A DNA stretch of 64,000 nt from CAUJGQ01 sp042408665 (GCA_042408665.1 JBHOQW010000252.1:1-64000); one strand, 5' to 3'. Counted from the first letter of the stretch, positions 24,867 to 33,442 are shown. The notes: a model not told the origin generated them from the letters alone. Made by a program: numbers and translations.

Positions 24867-24914
24867 CGAGGTCCTCGAAGGCAGGACAGCTGCCGTGCGG
24901 GGGTCCGTGGGCCG

Positions 24915-24920
24915 ATTATA
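24915..24920 (-). promoter_or_regulatory. Consensus -10 upstream of the RDD gene
   Basis: TATAAT preceded by TGc (extended -10) on the minus strand. No good -35 is visible because the upstream bases form the 24929-24960 palindrome. Confidence 0.4.
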
Positions 24921-24928
24921 GCATGGTT

Positions 24929-24960
24929 CCCCGCCCCGTCCGGCACCGGACGGGGCGGGG
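24929..24960 (-). terminator. Perfect 15-bp palindrome downstream of citrate synthase
   Basis: CCCCGCCCCGTCCGG (24929-24943) and its exact complement (24946-24960) separated by CA. It lies 45 nt beyond the gltA stop, consistent with a terminator; no T tract follows. Confidence 0.6.
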
Positions 24961-25004
24961 TGGGCCGCCTTCGCCGTTGCTCCCGCAACCGGGCCCGGGG
25001 CCGT

Positions 25005-26339
25005 TCAGGAGGCCGCGGCGGCCTCACGCGGCCGCTCAGTCCCCGTGGCGCCGTCGCGCTGGTCGATGGGCACGTACTCGCGGTTGAGCTGGCCGGTGTA
25101 GATCTGGCGCGGCCGCACGATCTTCTGTTCTGGGTCCATCGTGGCCTCCAGCCATTGGGCCAGCCAGCCCGCCGTCCGCGGGATGGCGAACAGCACCGTG
25201 AAGATCTCGGCCGGCAGCCCCATCGCCTCGTAGATCAGGCCGGAGTAGAAGTCCACGTTCGGGTAGAGCCGGCGGCTGATGAAGTAGTCGTCCTCCAGCG
25301 CGATCCGCTCGATCTCCAGCGCGATCTCGATCAGCGGGTTAACCCCGGTAACCTCGAACACCGCGTTGGCGGCGTTCTTGATGGCGCGGGCGCGGGGGTC
25401 GTAGTTCTTGTAGATGCGGTGGCCGAAGCCCATCAGGCGTCGCTCCCCGGCCTTGACCGCCTTGATGAATTCTGGCACCCGCTGGAGCGACCCGATCTCG
25501 CGCAGCATCCGGAGCACCGCCTCATTGGCGCCGCCATGCAGCGGGCCGTAGAGGGCGGCAATACCGGCGGCGATGGCGGAGTACGGATCCACCTCCGTGG
25601 AGCCGACGGCGCGCACCGCGTTGGCGCTGGCGTTCTGCTCGTGGTCGGCGTGCAGGATGAAGAAGACGTCGAGGGCGCGCTCCAGCACCGGGTTGGGCTG
25701 GTACTTCGCCTCGCTCATCTTGAACATCATGCTGAGGAAGTTGCCGGTGTACGACAGGTCATTGTCGGGATAAACATACGGCAGGCCGCGCGAGTGCCGG
25801 TAGGCGAAGGCGGCGATGGTGGGCATCTTGGCGATCAACCGGTGCACCTGGATCTCGCGCGAGCGCGGATCGTGGATCTGCTTGGCGTCCGGGTAGAACG
25901 TGGACAGCGCGCCCACCGTGCCCAGCAACATGCCCATGGGGTGAGCATCGTGCCGGAAGCCGCGCATGAACTCCTTGATGTTCTCGTGTACAAAGGTGTG
26001 GTGGGTGATGTGGTAACACCACTCCTCGTACTGCTTCTTTGTGGGAAGCTCGCCGTGAATGAGGAGGTACGCTACCTCAAGGAAGTTGCTCTTCTCGGCG
26101 AGCTGCTCGATGGGGTAGCCGCGGTACTGGAGGATGCCCTTCTCGCCGTCGATGAAGGTAATACTGCTCCGACACGTGGCCGTGTTCATCAACCCCGGGT
26201 CGTAACTCATCAACCCGAAATCGTCCGGCGTGGCCTTGATCTGGCGCAGATCGGTGGCGCGAATGGTCCCGTCCGTGATCGGGAGCTCGTAGGACTTGCC
26301 GGTGCGGTTATCGATGACAGTGAGCGTGTCCTTGGTCAT
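25005..26339 (-). CDS. gltA: Citrate synthase
   Basis: A 444-residue TCA-cycle enzyme condensing acetyl-CoA and oxaloacetate. Family motifs are present: GILQYRGYPIEQLAEKS, LHADHEQNASA, GPLHGGANEAVL, and FGHRIYKNYDPRA with the catalytic His. The length fits the type II-like, hexamer-forming group. ATG 26339 is chosen because GAGAGG lies 8 nt upstream; the in-frame GTG 26345 is too close to it. A large palindrome follows the stop. It is transcribed alone. Confidence 0.97.
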   Translation of the reverse strand: MTKDTLTVIDNRTGKSYELPITDGTIRATDLRQIKATPDDFGLMSYDPGLMNTATCRSSITFIDGEKGILQYRGYPIEQLAEKSNFLEVAYLLIHGELPTKKQYEEWCYHITHHTFVHENIKEFMRGFRHDAHPMGMLLGTVGALSTFYPDAKQIHDPRSREIQVHRLIAKMPTIAAFAYRHSRGLPYVYPDNDLSYTGNFLSMMFKMSEAKYQPNPVLERALDVFFILHADHEQNASANAVRAVGSTEVDPYSAIAAGIAALYGPLHGGANEAVLRMLREIGSLQRVPEFIKAVKAGERRLMGFGHRIYKNYDPRARAIKNAANAVFEVTGVNPLIEIALEIERIALEDDYFISRRLYPNVDFYSGLIYEAMGLPAEIFTVLFAIPRTAGWLAQWLEATMDPEQKIVRPRQIYTGQLNREYVPIDQRDGATGTERPREAAAAS

Positions 26340-26487
26340 CTCCACAACCTCTCACCCGCCGCCGCCCAGCCGGCGCGGCCCGGCGGCGCGAGCCCTAACC
26401 CCGCGGGCACGTCAATGGTAGCAGAGATGTGCACCTGGCGCGCCTCCGCTCCGGCGCCGCCGACACCAGCCGGGGGCCCATCCGCCG

Positions 26488-27261
26488 TTACCGCGGCGGC
26501 TCAATGGTGATGTTGCCGGCGTTGAAGTCGCTCAGGTTGAACTCGGCCTTGAACGAGAGCGCGTCGTTGCCGCTCTGATCGGCGGACAGGGTGATGCGCA
26601 CCGGCCACCGTTCTTTCTCGGTAAACCACAGGTTCATCTCAATCCGGTCAAACAGCGTGGTTAACGTCGACGAGTTGCCCTGCAGTCCCATCCCAAGCTT
26701 GTTCAGGTCGCTGCCGCTCAGCCGGTAGCGGACGGTGTCTACCCCGCCCACGCGTTCCCGCGTACCCCGCACGCCGCCTCGCTCCAGATCGGCCGGGCTC
26801 ACCCGGCAGAAGTCCTCGGGCTTGAAGCTGGGCGTCTCCGGGCTGCTCGGATTTTTCTCCCAGGGGCCGTTCCCCTGCCGAGTCCACACGTCGTTGCCGA
26901 TACTGACGACCTCAAACGTCTGCCCACCGGCCTCTACCTTGCTCTGGAAGCGGTCCGGCGTCACCGCCGCGCCGCTGAGCTTGACGTCCCCGCCGCCGCC
27001 CACACCCGCGGAGGCTGGCAGCTTGATCGAGACCGTCCCTGTGTACCGGTAGCTCTTGAGGTTGGCCAGACACGACGTTCCGGTCGGAACCTGGGCAGCG
27101 TCGGGCGTCACCGGCGCCGCGGCCTGGGCGGCCGGTGACGGTGAGGCAGAGCCAGCCCCCTGCCCCGCCCCGCGGTCCTGCTTGTCGCCACCACGGGAAC
27201 AGGCGATGAGCAGGGTGAGCACCAGCGCCGCGCCGCCGACCAGCCATGGTCTCGCTCGCAT
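26488..27261 (-). CDS. LppX/LolA-like lipoprotein of unknown function
   Basis: A 257-residue lipoprotein (lipobox LLIAC, Cys21) with a low-complexity Ala/Ser/Pro linker up to residue 55. A mixed beta domain follows, with FEVVSIGNDVWTRQG and the closing KAEFNLSDFNAGNITIEPP, a pattern seen in mycobacterial LppX/LprG-type and LolA-like lipid-binding folds. Two further Cys (in GTSCLAN and EDFCRVS) may pair. Ligand unknown. It lies 148 nt upstream of gltA on the same strand. Confidence 0.65.
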   Translation of the reverse strand: MRARPWLVGGAALVLTLLIACSRGGDKQDRGAGQGAGSASPSPAAQAAAPVTPDAAQVPTGTSCLANLKSYRYTGTVSIKLPASAGVGGGGDVKLSGAAVTPDRFQSKVEAGGQTFEVVSIGNDVWTRQGNGPWEKNPSSPETPSFKPEDFCRVSPADLERGGVRGTRERVGGVDTVRYRLSGSDLNKLGMGLQGNSSTLTTLFDRIEMNLWFTEKERWPVRITLSADQSGNDALSFKAEFNLSDFNAGNITIEPPR

Positions 27262-27413
27262 CCTTCCACCTCACTGCCGACGGCCACCGATAACCCGCCG
27301 GCCCTCGGCCGGCCGCCGCGTTTGCTCCCATGCTACGGGATCACGCCCAGGCTGTTCTCCGCCTTGAGCGACATTTGCGGTAGTCTGCAGGCGAATGGCT
27401 GAACGGTACGGTC

Positions 27414-29093
27414 ATGCGTGCGCTTACGCCCCTCCTGTGGCTCATGCTCACGCTCGCGGCGGTGGCGTGCCACCGCGAGCGGCCCGCGCTGCGCATTGAA
27501 CAGCTCCCGGGCACGGGGCCGCTGTCCGTGGCCGTGCCGAGCGGCTGGCGCGCCGTCTATGGCGACCTTCTCACCGCCGCTCACCCGGATCGGGTACAGC
27601 TCCTGGAGATGAGCACCACGGCGGACGCCGCCGCCGCAGTCGCCGGAGGCCGGGCACGCCTCGCCCTCGTCCGCGCGTCGGACGCGACCGGGCTGGCCGT
27701 CGAGCCGTTCGCCACGGTGCCCCTCACCCTCCTGGTACCGTTCACCTTCCCGGTCGACGACGTGCGCCTGCACCAAGCTCGCGCCCTCGCCGCCGGCCAG
27801 ATCGGCGACTGGCGCCCGCTGGACGGCCCGGCGGTGCCGGTACGGGCCGTGCTCTGGGGAAACGACGACGACGCGGCCGCCGCCGCGGCCGTGCTTGGCC
27901 TCCCACCCGTGGCGCCCGTGGCCGCGCCGGCAGAACGCCTGGCCGCGGGTGGGCTCGCGCTGCACATGGGCGCGCCTCCCTCACCGGCGCTCAAGCCGTT
28001 GCGCGTGGACGGACGGTTTCCAGATGAGGACGGCTACCCCCTGCTCGAGCGGCGCGCGGTGGTCGGCAACGTTAACGACCTTCCCGTGGTGCGCGCCGTC
28101 GCCGCCCTCCTGCGTGCCCAGGACCAGCGCCGGCAGCCGCGCGTGGTGCTGGACGCCGTCGGGGACATCATGCTCGACCGGAGCGTCGGCCAGGCCATGC
28201 GCGAGCGCGGCATGACCTACCCCTTCGAGGCCGTGCAACCGCTGCTCGCGGGCAGCGACCTGCGCTTCGCTAACCTGGAGCTGCCCCTGACCGAGCGCGG
28301 CGCGCCGGCCGCCAAGCGGTACGTCTTCCGGGCGCCGCCGGCGGCGGCCGCCGCCTTGCGTGGCGCCGGCTTCACGCTCCTCTCGTTGGCGAACAACCAC
28401 CTGCCGGACTACGGCCACGAGGGCCTGCTCGACACGCTGGCCGCGCTGGACCAGGCCGGTATCGCCCATACCGGCGCCGGCCGCTCCCAGGAGGAGGCCC
28501 ACGCCCCGGCCGTGGTAACGGTGAATGGGCTGCGCATCGCCCTGCTGGCCTACGTCAACGTGCCCGATGATGCCGGTAGTGGCTTCTCCACCCGGGCATG
28601 GGCCGCCGGGCCGGCCACGCCCGGGGTGGCCTGGGGCACGGTGGAGGCCGTGCGGCGGGACGTGGCGGCGGCGCGGGCGCAGGCCGATCTGGTGATCGTA
28701 TCCATCCACGCCGGGTTCGAGTACACAGCGGTGCCGAACTCGGTGCAGCGCGAGCTGGCCCACGCCGCGGTCGATGCCGGGGCCACGCTGGTGCTGGGCA
28801 GCCACCCGCATGTCCTTCAAGGGGTGGAGTTCTACCGCGGTGCGCCGATCGTGTACAGCCTCGGCAACTTCGTGTTCGACCTGGACGACGACGATCGGCG
28901 CCAACCAGGGCTGCCCTCGGTGCTCTCCGCCGTGTTGCGCGTCACGCTGGACCGCTCGGGTGTGCGTGCGCTGCGGTTCTTGCCCGTGGTGATCGACGAG
29001 CGGGACGGCCGGCCCGTGCCGGTGAACGGACCGGAGGCGCGCTCGGTGCTGGAGCGCCTGTACCGGGTCAGCGCCGCGCTAGAAGGTGAGTGA
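27414..29093 (+). CDS. CapA-like metallophosphoesterase-fold lipoprotein with extra N-terminal domain
   Basis: A 559-residue lipoprotein (lipobox AAVAC, Cys19). The region from about residue 240 on is a CapA/PgsA domain: DAVGDIMLDRSVG, FANLELPLTERG, LSLANNHLPDYGHEG, VSIHAGFEY, GSHPHVLQGVEFY and SLGNFVFDLD carry the Asp/Asn/His set of this metallophosphatase-like family. Residues 20-235 look like a reduced periplasmic binding domain (SVAVPSGWRAVYGDL, ARLALVRASD) not usual in CapA. A role in capsule or poly-gamma-glutamate handling is known for the family; the substrate here is unknown. Confidence 0.82.
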   Translation: MRALTPLLWLMLTLAAVACHRERPALRIEQLPGTGPLSVAVPSGWRAVYGDLLTAAHPDRVQLLEMSTTADAAAAVAGGRARLALVRASDATGLAVEPFATVPLTLLVPFTFPVDDVRLHQARALAAGQIGDWRPLDGPAVPVRAVLWGNDDDAAAAAAVLGLPPVAPVAAPAERLAAGGLALHMGAPPSPALKPLRVDGRFPDEDGYPLLERRAVVGNVNDLPVVRAVAALLRAQDQRRQPRVVLDAVGDIMLDRSVGQAMRERGMTYPFEAVQPLLAGSDLRFANLELPLTERGAPAAKRYVFRAPPAAAAALRGAGFTLLSLANNHLPDYGHEGLLDTLAALDQAGIAHTGAGRSQEEAHAPAVVTVNGLRIALLAYVNVPDDAGSGFSTRAWAAGPATPGVAWGTVEAVRRDVAAARAQADLVIVSIHAGFEYTAVPNSVQRELAHAAVDAGATLVLGSHPHVLQGVEFYRGAPIVYSLGNFVFDLDDDDRRQPGLPSVLSAVLRVTLDRSGVRALRFLPVVIDERDGRPVPVNGPEARSVLERLYRVSAALEGE

Positions 29094-29116
29094 GGCGACG
29101 AGCCTCGTGGCGCGGG

Positions 29117-29767
29117 TCAGTCGGAGATGCGCTGCGGGTTGCGCAGGTAGTCCAGGCTGCGACGGTACCATTCCTCGCTGATCTTGCCGCTCGACATCAG
29201 GTAATTGAGCAGCGTCTCCAGGTCCAGCATCGGGATGAGGCGGATGTTGTGCTGCTTGAGCCGCTCACGCCCCCCCTGCCGCCGATCCAGCAGCACGATG
29301 GCATCCCGCACCACGAGACCCCGGTCACGGAGCTGCTGCGCCGTCTCGATGATGCTGGTACCGCCGGTGATCAGGTCGTCGATGATGAGCACGGTTTGAC
29401 CGGGCACGTAGTTGCCCTCGATCACGCTGGACCGGCCCTCTTTGGTGGGGTGCAGGTAGATCATCGGCACTTTGGAGACCAGCGAGAACGCCGTGGCCAG
29501 ATGCAGACCGCCGAACGGGACGCCGGCCACCAGACTGAAGGGCGAGATGCCGGGATGCAGCATGCTGAGCAGCGTTTCGGTCTCCTCTTTCATGACGCGG
29601 GCGATGCGCCGCAGGGTTAACGGCCGGCTCACCAGCAGGCGCAGGTTGACGTACACGGGCGAATGCAACGTGCGGCCAATGTTGAAATCCCCGAATTTGA
29701 TCGCACCGAGGTCCCACAGTTCTCGGGCCAGCCACAGATTCCCCGCGTTGCCGCTGCCGCGTGCCAT
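29117..29767 (-). CDS. pyrE: Orotate phosphoribosyltransferase
   Basis: A 216-residue type I phosphoribosyltransferase that joins orotate to PRPP. The PRPP loop TVLIIDDLITGGTS is intact, and GVPFGGLHLATAF and the flexible loop region are present. ATG 29767 follows GAAGGGG. A leader of about 300 nt with its own promoter and an intrinsic-terminator-like hairpin ends 34 nt before the start, which points to attenuation by pyrimidine state or another signal. Other canonical de novo pyrimidine genes are not nearby. Confidence 0.92.
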   Translation of the reverse strand: MARGSGNAGNLWLARELWDLGAIKFGDFNIGRTLHSPVYVNLRLLVSRPLTLRRIARVMKEETETLLSMLHPGISPFSLVAGVPFGGLHLATAFSLVSKVPMIYLHPTKEGRSSVIEGNYVPGQTVLIIDDLITGGTSIIETAQQLRDRGLVVRDAIVLLDRRQGGRERLKQHNIRLIPMLDLETLLNYLMSSGKISEEWYRRSLDYLRNPQRISD

Positions 29768-30074
29768 CCCCTTCACCGTCCTTACCGTGTCCAAGGAAAC
29801 AAAAAAGGCCCCGTCCGCTGGACGCAGCCTTGACCAGGAGCACTATACATTATTCCGCATCGGCACGGGCCCCACACCCGGGGAGCACCCACCGTGATGG
29901 CTCGCTTTGCTGCAACCTACCCTCTACGCTGAGCCGTGGAGCGAGGCCCGCCGCCGGCGCCCTGCCCAAAGGCAGGGCTTACCTGTCAACCTGCCAGACC
30001 CTCCACAGGGCGTGCAAGCGCATGGCTCCCTCCGCTCAGCATGCCGGGATCGCCATGAGGCCGCAGTCCGGCCT
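29768..30074 (-). ncRNA. Structured 5' leader of pyrE, or independent small RNA; class unknown
   Basis: The 338-bp gap holds no gene but has dense minus-strand pairing potential. The segment GCTGAGC near 30037 can pair with GCTCAGC near 29932, enclosing a perfect GCCCTGCC/GGCAGGGC hairpin with a 4-nt loop (29959-29978). A hairpin with T tract closes the region at 29801-29831. It matches no riboswitch class I recognise. It may be read through into pyrE or stop as an RNA of about 270 nt. Confidence 0.5.
29801..29831 (-). terminator. Intrinsic terminator/attenuator in the pyrE leader
   Basis: Minus-strand stem AAGGC-TG-CGTCC, loop AGC, GGACG-GG-GCCTT, running into a T tract (29806-29801). It lies upstream of pyrE and downstream of the leader promoter, so attenuation is more natural than termination of rfbD. 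Confidence 0.65.
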
Positions 30075-30080
30075 ACCCGC

Positions 30081-30109
30081 ACGCTAGCATCGGTTCTAAA
30101 AGCTGTCAA
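30081..30109 (-). promoter_or_regulatory. Promoter of the pyrE leader
   Basis: TTGACA (30109-30104), a 17-nt spacer and TAGCGT (30086-30081) with extended TGc. The -35 overlaps the rfbD stop codon. Confidence 0.6.
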
Positions 30110-31005
30110 GTACCCTGTTCCGATCGCAGAACCCGTTCCCAACCGGCACGCAGGTGGCCTTTTGCCCGCAGGTAGGCTGCCAGCGCCTCCTCCAGCGGTC
30201 GCAGCGGGGGGATGCCGATGGCGCGCAGCCGGTCGTTGGCCAGCACGGAGTACGCCGGTCGCGGGGCGGGGGCCCCGTATTCGGCGGACGAGACGGGCGT
30301 GAGCTGGGCGGGTGTGTCCGTGAGCCGGAAGATCAGGGCGGCGAAATCGTGCCAGGAGATGGTGCCCGCGTTCGTGATGTGGCAGACACCGTACGCCTCG
30401 GTGCGCGCCAGGCGCACCAGGGCGGCGGCTAGGTCGGCCGTGGCCGTCGGGCCAAGCACCTGGTCGTTGACGACGCGCAGCGGCCGACCCTCGCGGGCGA
30501 GACGCAGCATGGTCTCCACGAAGTTGCCGCCCTTGCCCGACGCGCCGGCCACGCCGTACAGCCCCGAGCTGCGCACGATGTAGTGGCGCGGGTTGGCCAG
30601 TGCCACCAGCCGCTCGCCGGCGGCCTTGCTGGCGCCGTAGGCGTTGAGCGGGCCTGGCCGGTCCTCCTCCCGATAGGGGCGACGGGCCGTGCCCGAGAAG
30701 ACGTAGTCGGTGCTCACCCACAGCACGGCCGCGTCCACGGCGGCCGCCCACCGCGCCACCAGCCACGCCCCGTAGGCGTTGACGTGAAAGGCCACTGTCG
30801 GGTCGCGTTCCAGGTCGTCCACGCGGTGCGCCGCCGCCAGGTTGACCACCAGGTGCGGGCGGGTCGCCTCCACCGCGGCGCGCACGGCCGCGGGGTCGGT
30901 GACGTCGCAGTCGCGGTGGCTGAGGGCACGGACCTCGGCGTCCGGCCAGGAACGCACCAGGTCGTGACCGAGCTGGGAGCGGGCGCCGAGCACCAGGACG
31001 CGCAC
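30106..31005 (-). CDS. rfbD: dTDP-4-dehydrorhamnose reductase family protein
   Basis: A 299-residue short-chain dehydrogenase of the RmlD type. The NAD(P) motif GARSQLGHD is at residues 7-15, the catalytic STDYVFSG and YGASK triad are present, and the late VLANDRLRAIGIPPLRPLEEAL segment is typical. It would reduce dTDP-4-dehydrorhamnose to dTDP-rhamnose. The other rhamnose genes are not in the window. GTG 31005 begins 1 nt after the stop of the carbamoyltransferase-like gene, indicating translational coupling. Confidence 0.85.
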   Translation of the reverse strand: MRVLVLGARSQLGHDLVRSWPDAEVRALSHRDCDVTDPAAVRAAVEATRPHLVVNLAAAHRVDDLERDPTVAFHVNAYGAWLVARWAAAVDAAVLWVSTDYVFSGTARRPYREEDRPGPLNAYGASKAAGERLVALANPRHYIVRSSGLYGVAGASGKGGNFVETMLRLAREGRPLRVVNDQVLGPTATADLAAALVRLARTEAYGVCHITNAGTISWHDFAALIFRLTDTPAQLTPVSSAEYGAPAPRPAYSVLANDRLRAIGIPPLRPLEEALAAYLRAKGHLRAGWERVLRSEQGT

Positions 31006-31006
31006 G

Positions 31007-31969
31007 CTAGCCGGCCTCCGTCCGGCCCGGGCGTGGCCGCTCGTCCATGAGCATCCGCAGGAGGGCCATCCGCACGTACAGACCGTTCTCCGCCTGACGG
31101 AACACGGCCACGCGCGGGTCGGTTAGGTACTCCTCGGGCAGCTCCGGGCCGGCCGGCAGCGGATGGAGGATCACCGCGTCGTCTGGGAGCGCCGCCAACA
31201 CGTCTGCGGTGAGGGTGAAGCAGCGCTCATCCTCGCTGGGGCCGTACAAGTGCTGGAGGGCAAAGTGGCTGAACTGTCCGGCCACAAAGTATAAGACGTC
31301 CGTATCCGCCGCCGCCTTGCGCAGGTCGAGGCCGACGTCAAACTGGAGCGCGTCGCTGCCAATCGCCTGCTGGATGTTCTCCGTCACCTTGAGCACGGCC
31401 GGCGAGATGAAGTGGAAGCGCACGCCCCGGTACCGCAGGGCCAGCAGCTTGACGAACGAGCGCATGGCCGGCCAGCGCCAGAAGCTGGTGTCCCCCACCA
31501 GTGTGACCCGCAGCCCGTCCGGTGGGCCGCGCCGCTCGACGATCGTCACCAGGTCGAGCAGCGCCTGCGTTGGGTGTTCGCCCTCCGGCTCGCCGCCGTT
31601 GAACACCGGCATGGCCGCCACCCTGGCCGCGCGGGCGGCGCCGCCGGCCTGCTCCGCCCGGATCACCAGACCGTCGAAGTGCCAGGCGTTAAGGATGCGC
31701 ACCGTGTCCTCCACGCTCTGCTCGCGGGCCTGCGGCGACAGGGTGCTCGGGCGCAGCTCACGCACGCGCCCGCCCAGGATCTCCATCGCCTCGGCGAAGG
31801 AAGAGGCCGTGAGGAGGCTTTCCTGATACAGCAGAATAGCGAGCTTGCGCCCACGCAGCGGCTCGCCCGTCCCGACGAGCGCCGCGCGTTCCATGCGCTG
31901 CGTCTCGGGGATGAGCTCCGTCTCGATCCAGCGGCGGTCGAACTGCGCGACCTCAAGCACGTGGCGCAT
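31007..31969 (-). CDS. Aspartate carbamoyltransferase homologue with degenerate active site
   Basis: A 320-residue member of the aspartate/ornithine carbamoyltransferase superfamily (PyrB-like). HPTQALLDL (132-140), VTLVGD, HPLP (269-272) and FRQAENGLYVRMALL are conserved. The carbamoyl-phosphate motif STRTR is replaced by SLLTA (51-55), the TRxQxER aspartate loop by VAGQFSHF (229-236), and the HPLPR arginine by Ala. Loss of so many substrate ligands suggests altered or lost catalysis. It lies between a thiolase and rfbD in a tight run. A GAGGG stretch lies upstream of ATG 31969. Confidence 0.75.
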   Translation of the reverse strand: MRHVLEVAQFDRRWIETELIPETQRMERAALVGTGEPLRGRKLAILLYQESLLTASSFAEAMEILGGRVRELRPSTLSPQAREQSVEDTVRILNAWHFDGLVIRAEQAGGAARAARVAAMPVFNGGEPEGEHPTQALLDLVTIVERRGPPDGLRVTLVGDTSFWRWPAMRSFVKLLALRYRGVRFHFISPAVLKVTENIQQAIGSDALQFDVGLDLRKAAADTDVLYFVAGQFSHFALQHLYGPSEDERCFTLTADVLAALPDDAVILHPLPAGPELPEEYLTDPRVAVFRQAENGLYVRMALLRMLMDERPRPGRTEAG

Positions 31970-31994
31970 GCGGCGGCTCCGCCCTCCTGTGTTC

Positions 31995-33182
31995 TCAGTT
32001 CCGGCTGACGACCATGGCGATGCCCTGGCCACCGCCGATGCACAGCGTGGCCAGGCCGAGGTGGGCCGCGCGCCGCCGCATCTCGTGCAGGAGCGTCACC
32101 AGGATGCGCGCGCCGCTGGCGCCGATCGGGTGCCCGAGGGCGATGGCGCCGCCGTTCACGTTCAGCTTCTCCGGGTCGAGGCCCAGCTCCCGCTGTACGG
32201 CGATGCTCTGGGCGGCAAACGCCTCGTTGGCTTCCACAAGGTCGAGCTGGCGTATGTCCAGGTCGGCGCGGGCCAGCGCCTTACGCGTGGCGGGTACGGG
32301 ACCGATCCCCATGATCTTGGGGTCCACCCCCGCCGCGGCCCAGCTCCGGATGGTGGCCAGCGGCTCGAGACCCAGCGCTGCGGCCTTGCGCCGGCTCATC
32401 ACCACCACGGCGGCGGCGCCGTCGTTGATGCCGGAGGCGTTTCCGGCGGTGACAGCACCGTCTTTCTTGAAGGCCGGCCGCAGGGTGGCCAACCGCTCCA
32501 GGGTCGTGTCCGGGCGGGGGTGCTCGTCGGTGCTGACCACCGTCGTGCCCTTGCGTCCCGGTACTTCGACCGGCACGATCTCGTCGTTGAAGCGGCCGCT
32601 GCGGATGGCCTCGGCGGCGCGGCGCTGGCTCTCGGCGGCGAAGGCGTCCTGCTCGGCGCGTGAGATCTCCCACCGTTCGCTAATGTTCTCCGCCGTCACC
32701 CCCATGTGGCAGTCGGCGAAGGCGCACCACAGGCCGTCCAGGATCATGCTGTCGAGGACCTGGTCATGCCCCATGCGGTAGCCGAAGCGGGCCTTGGGCA
32801 GCAGGTAGGGGGCGGCGCTCATGTTCTCTTGGCCGCCCGCCACGACGACCTCGGCGTCGCCGGTGAGCACCGCCTGGGCGGCCAGCACCACGGCCTTCAG
32901 CCCGGAGCCGCACACCTTGTTGATGGTGGTGGCCGGCACGGTCTCCGGCAGTCCGGCCGCCATCGCCGCCTGCCGCGCCGGGTTCATGCCCAGGCCGGCC
33001 TGCAGCACGTTGCCCATGATCACCTCATCCACCTGCTCGGGTGCGACCCCGGCCCGGCGCAGTGCCTCGCGGATCACCACCGCGCCCAGCCGCGGCGCGG
33101 GCATCTCCGCCAGGGCGCCGCCGAAGGCGCCGATGGGCGTGCGCACCGCGCTGACGATCACCGCTTCATCTTGACCGGTCAT
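31995..33182 (-). CDS. Acetyl-CoA C-acetyltransferase (thiolase)
   Basis: A 395-residue thiolase. The acyl-accepting Cys91 (INKVCGSGLKA), the GGAIALGHPIGASGAR histidine loop and the C-terminal LCIGGGQG Cys are all intact. It interconverts two acetyl-CoA and acetoacetyl-CoA, or cleaves longer 3-oxoacyl-CoA. ATG 33182 is preceded by AAAGGA. With the CoA transferase at 18001-19429 it could form a ketone-body or short-chain oxidation route (inference). The next gene starts 25 nt after its stop. Confidence 0.94.
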   Translation of the reverse strand: MTGQDEAVIVSAVRTPIGAFGGALAEMPAPRLGAVVIREALRRAGVAPEQVDEVIMGNVLQAGLGMNPARQAAMAAGLPETVPATTINKVCGSGLKAVVLAAQAVLTGDAEVVVAGGQENMSAAPYLLPKARFGYRMGHDQVLDSMILDGLWCAFADCHMGVTAENISERWEISRAEQDAFAAESQRRAAEAIRSGRFNDEIVPVEVPGRKGTTVVSTDEHPRPDTTLERLATLRPAFKKDGAVTAGNASGINDGAAAVVVMSRRKAAALGLEPLATIRSWAAAGVDPKIMGIGPVPATRKALARADLDIRQLDLVEANEAFAAQSIAVQRELGLDPEKLNVNGGAIALGHPIGASGARILVTLLHEMRRRAAHLGLATLCIGGGQGIAMVVSRN

Positions 33183-33223
33183 GCCCGTGGTCCTTTCGTT
33201 GGGGGTAGGGGTTGCCCGCCTGT

Positions 33224-33252
33224 ATGGTAGCGAGCCGCCCGGTCGTGGTCGA
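33224..33252 (-). promoter_or_regulatory. Possible thiolase-operon promoter
   Basis: TCGACC (33252-33247), a 17-nt spacer and TACCAT (33229-33224) on the minus strand, about 42 nt before the ATG. Matches are moderate. Confidence 0.35.
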
Positions 33253-33338
33253 GGCGTGGCGTGGCGAACGGACAACTTGTTCGCCGCCACCGCTTGCAAG
33301 CGCGCGGCCGACGGGCCAAACTGTTACATAACTGTAGC

Positions 33339-33356
33339 CCCTGCCGCTTGGCAGGG
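33339..33356. repeat. Short hairpin upstream of the 33443 gene
   Basis: A 7-bp stem CCCTGCC/GGCAGGG with tetraloop GCTT. It lies 87 bp before ATG 33443 in the 260-bp divergent gap; it could be part of the leader of that gene. Confidence 0.4.
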
Positions 33357-33442
33357 CTTCCCCGTCGGGCTTAGCATCAGAGCAGCCGATGCGCAGCGTG
33401 GTCGATATGTCGTAGGCGACAGTGTATCGGGAGGAGGCACCA

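Noticed and set aside
29768..30074. T-box or PyrR-type leader for pyrE
   Set aside because: The TGGnACC antiterminator bulge and the TCCnGnGAGGCT PyrR-binding consensus are not visible. Kept as an unclassified structured leader.
29768..30074. 6S RNA, SRP RNA, RNase P RNA or tmRNA
   Set aside because: No GGAAGGAAGCAGC (SRP), GAGGAAAGTCC (RNase P) or tmRNA ends were found; 6S cannot be excluded by eye but no long single closing stem is clear.
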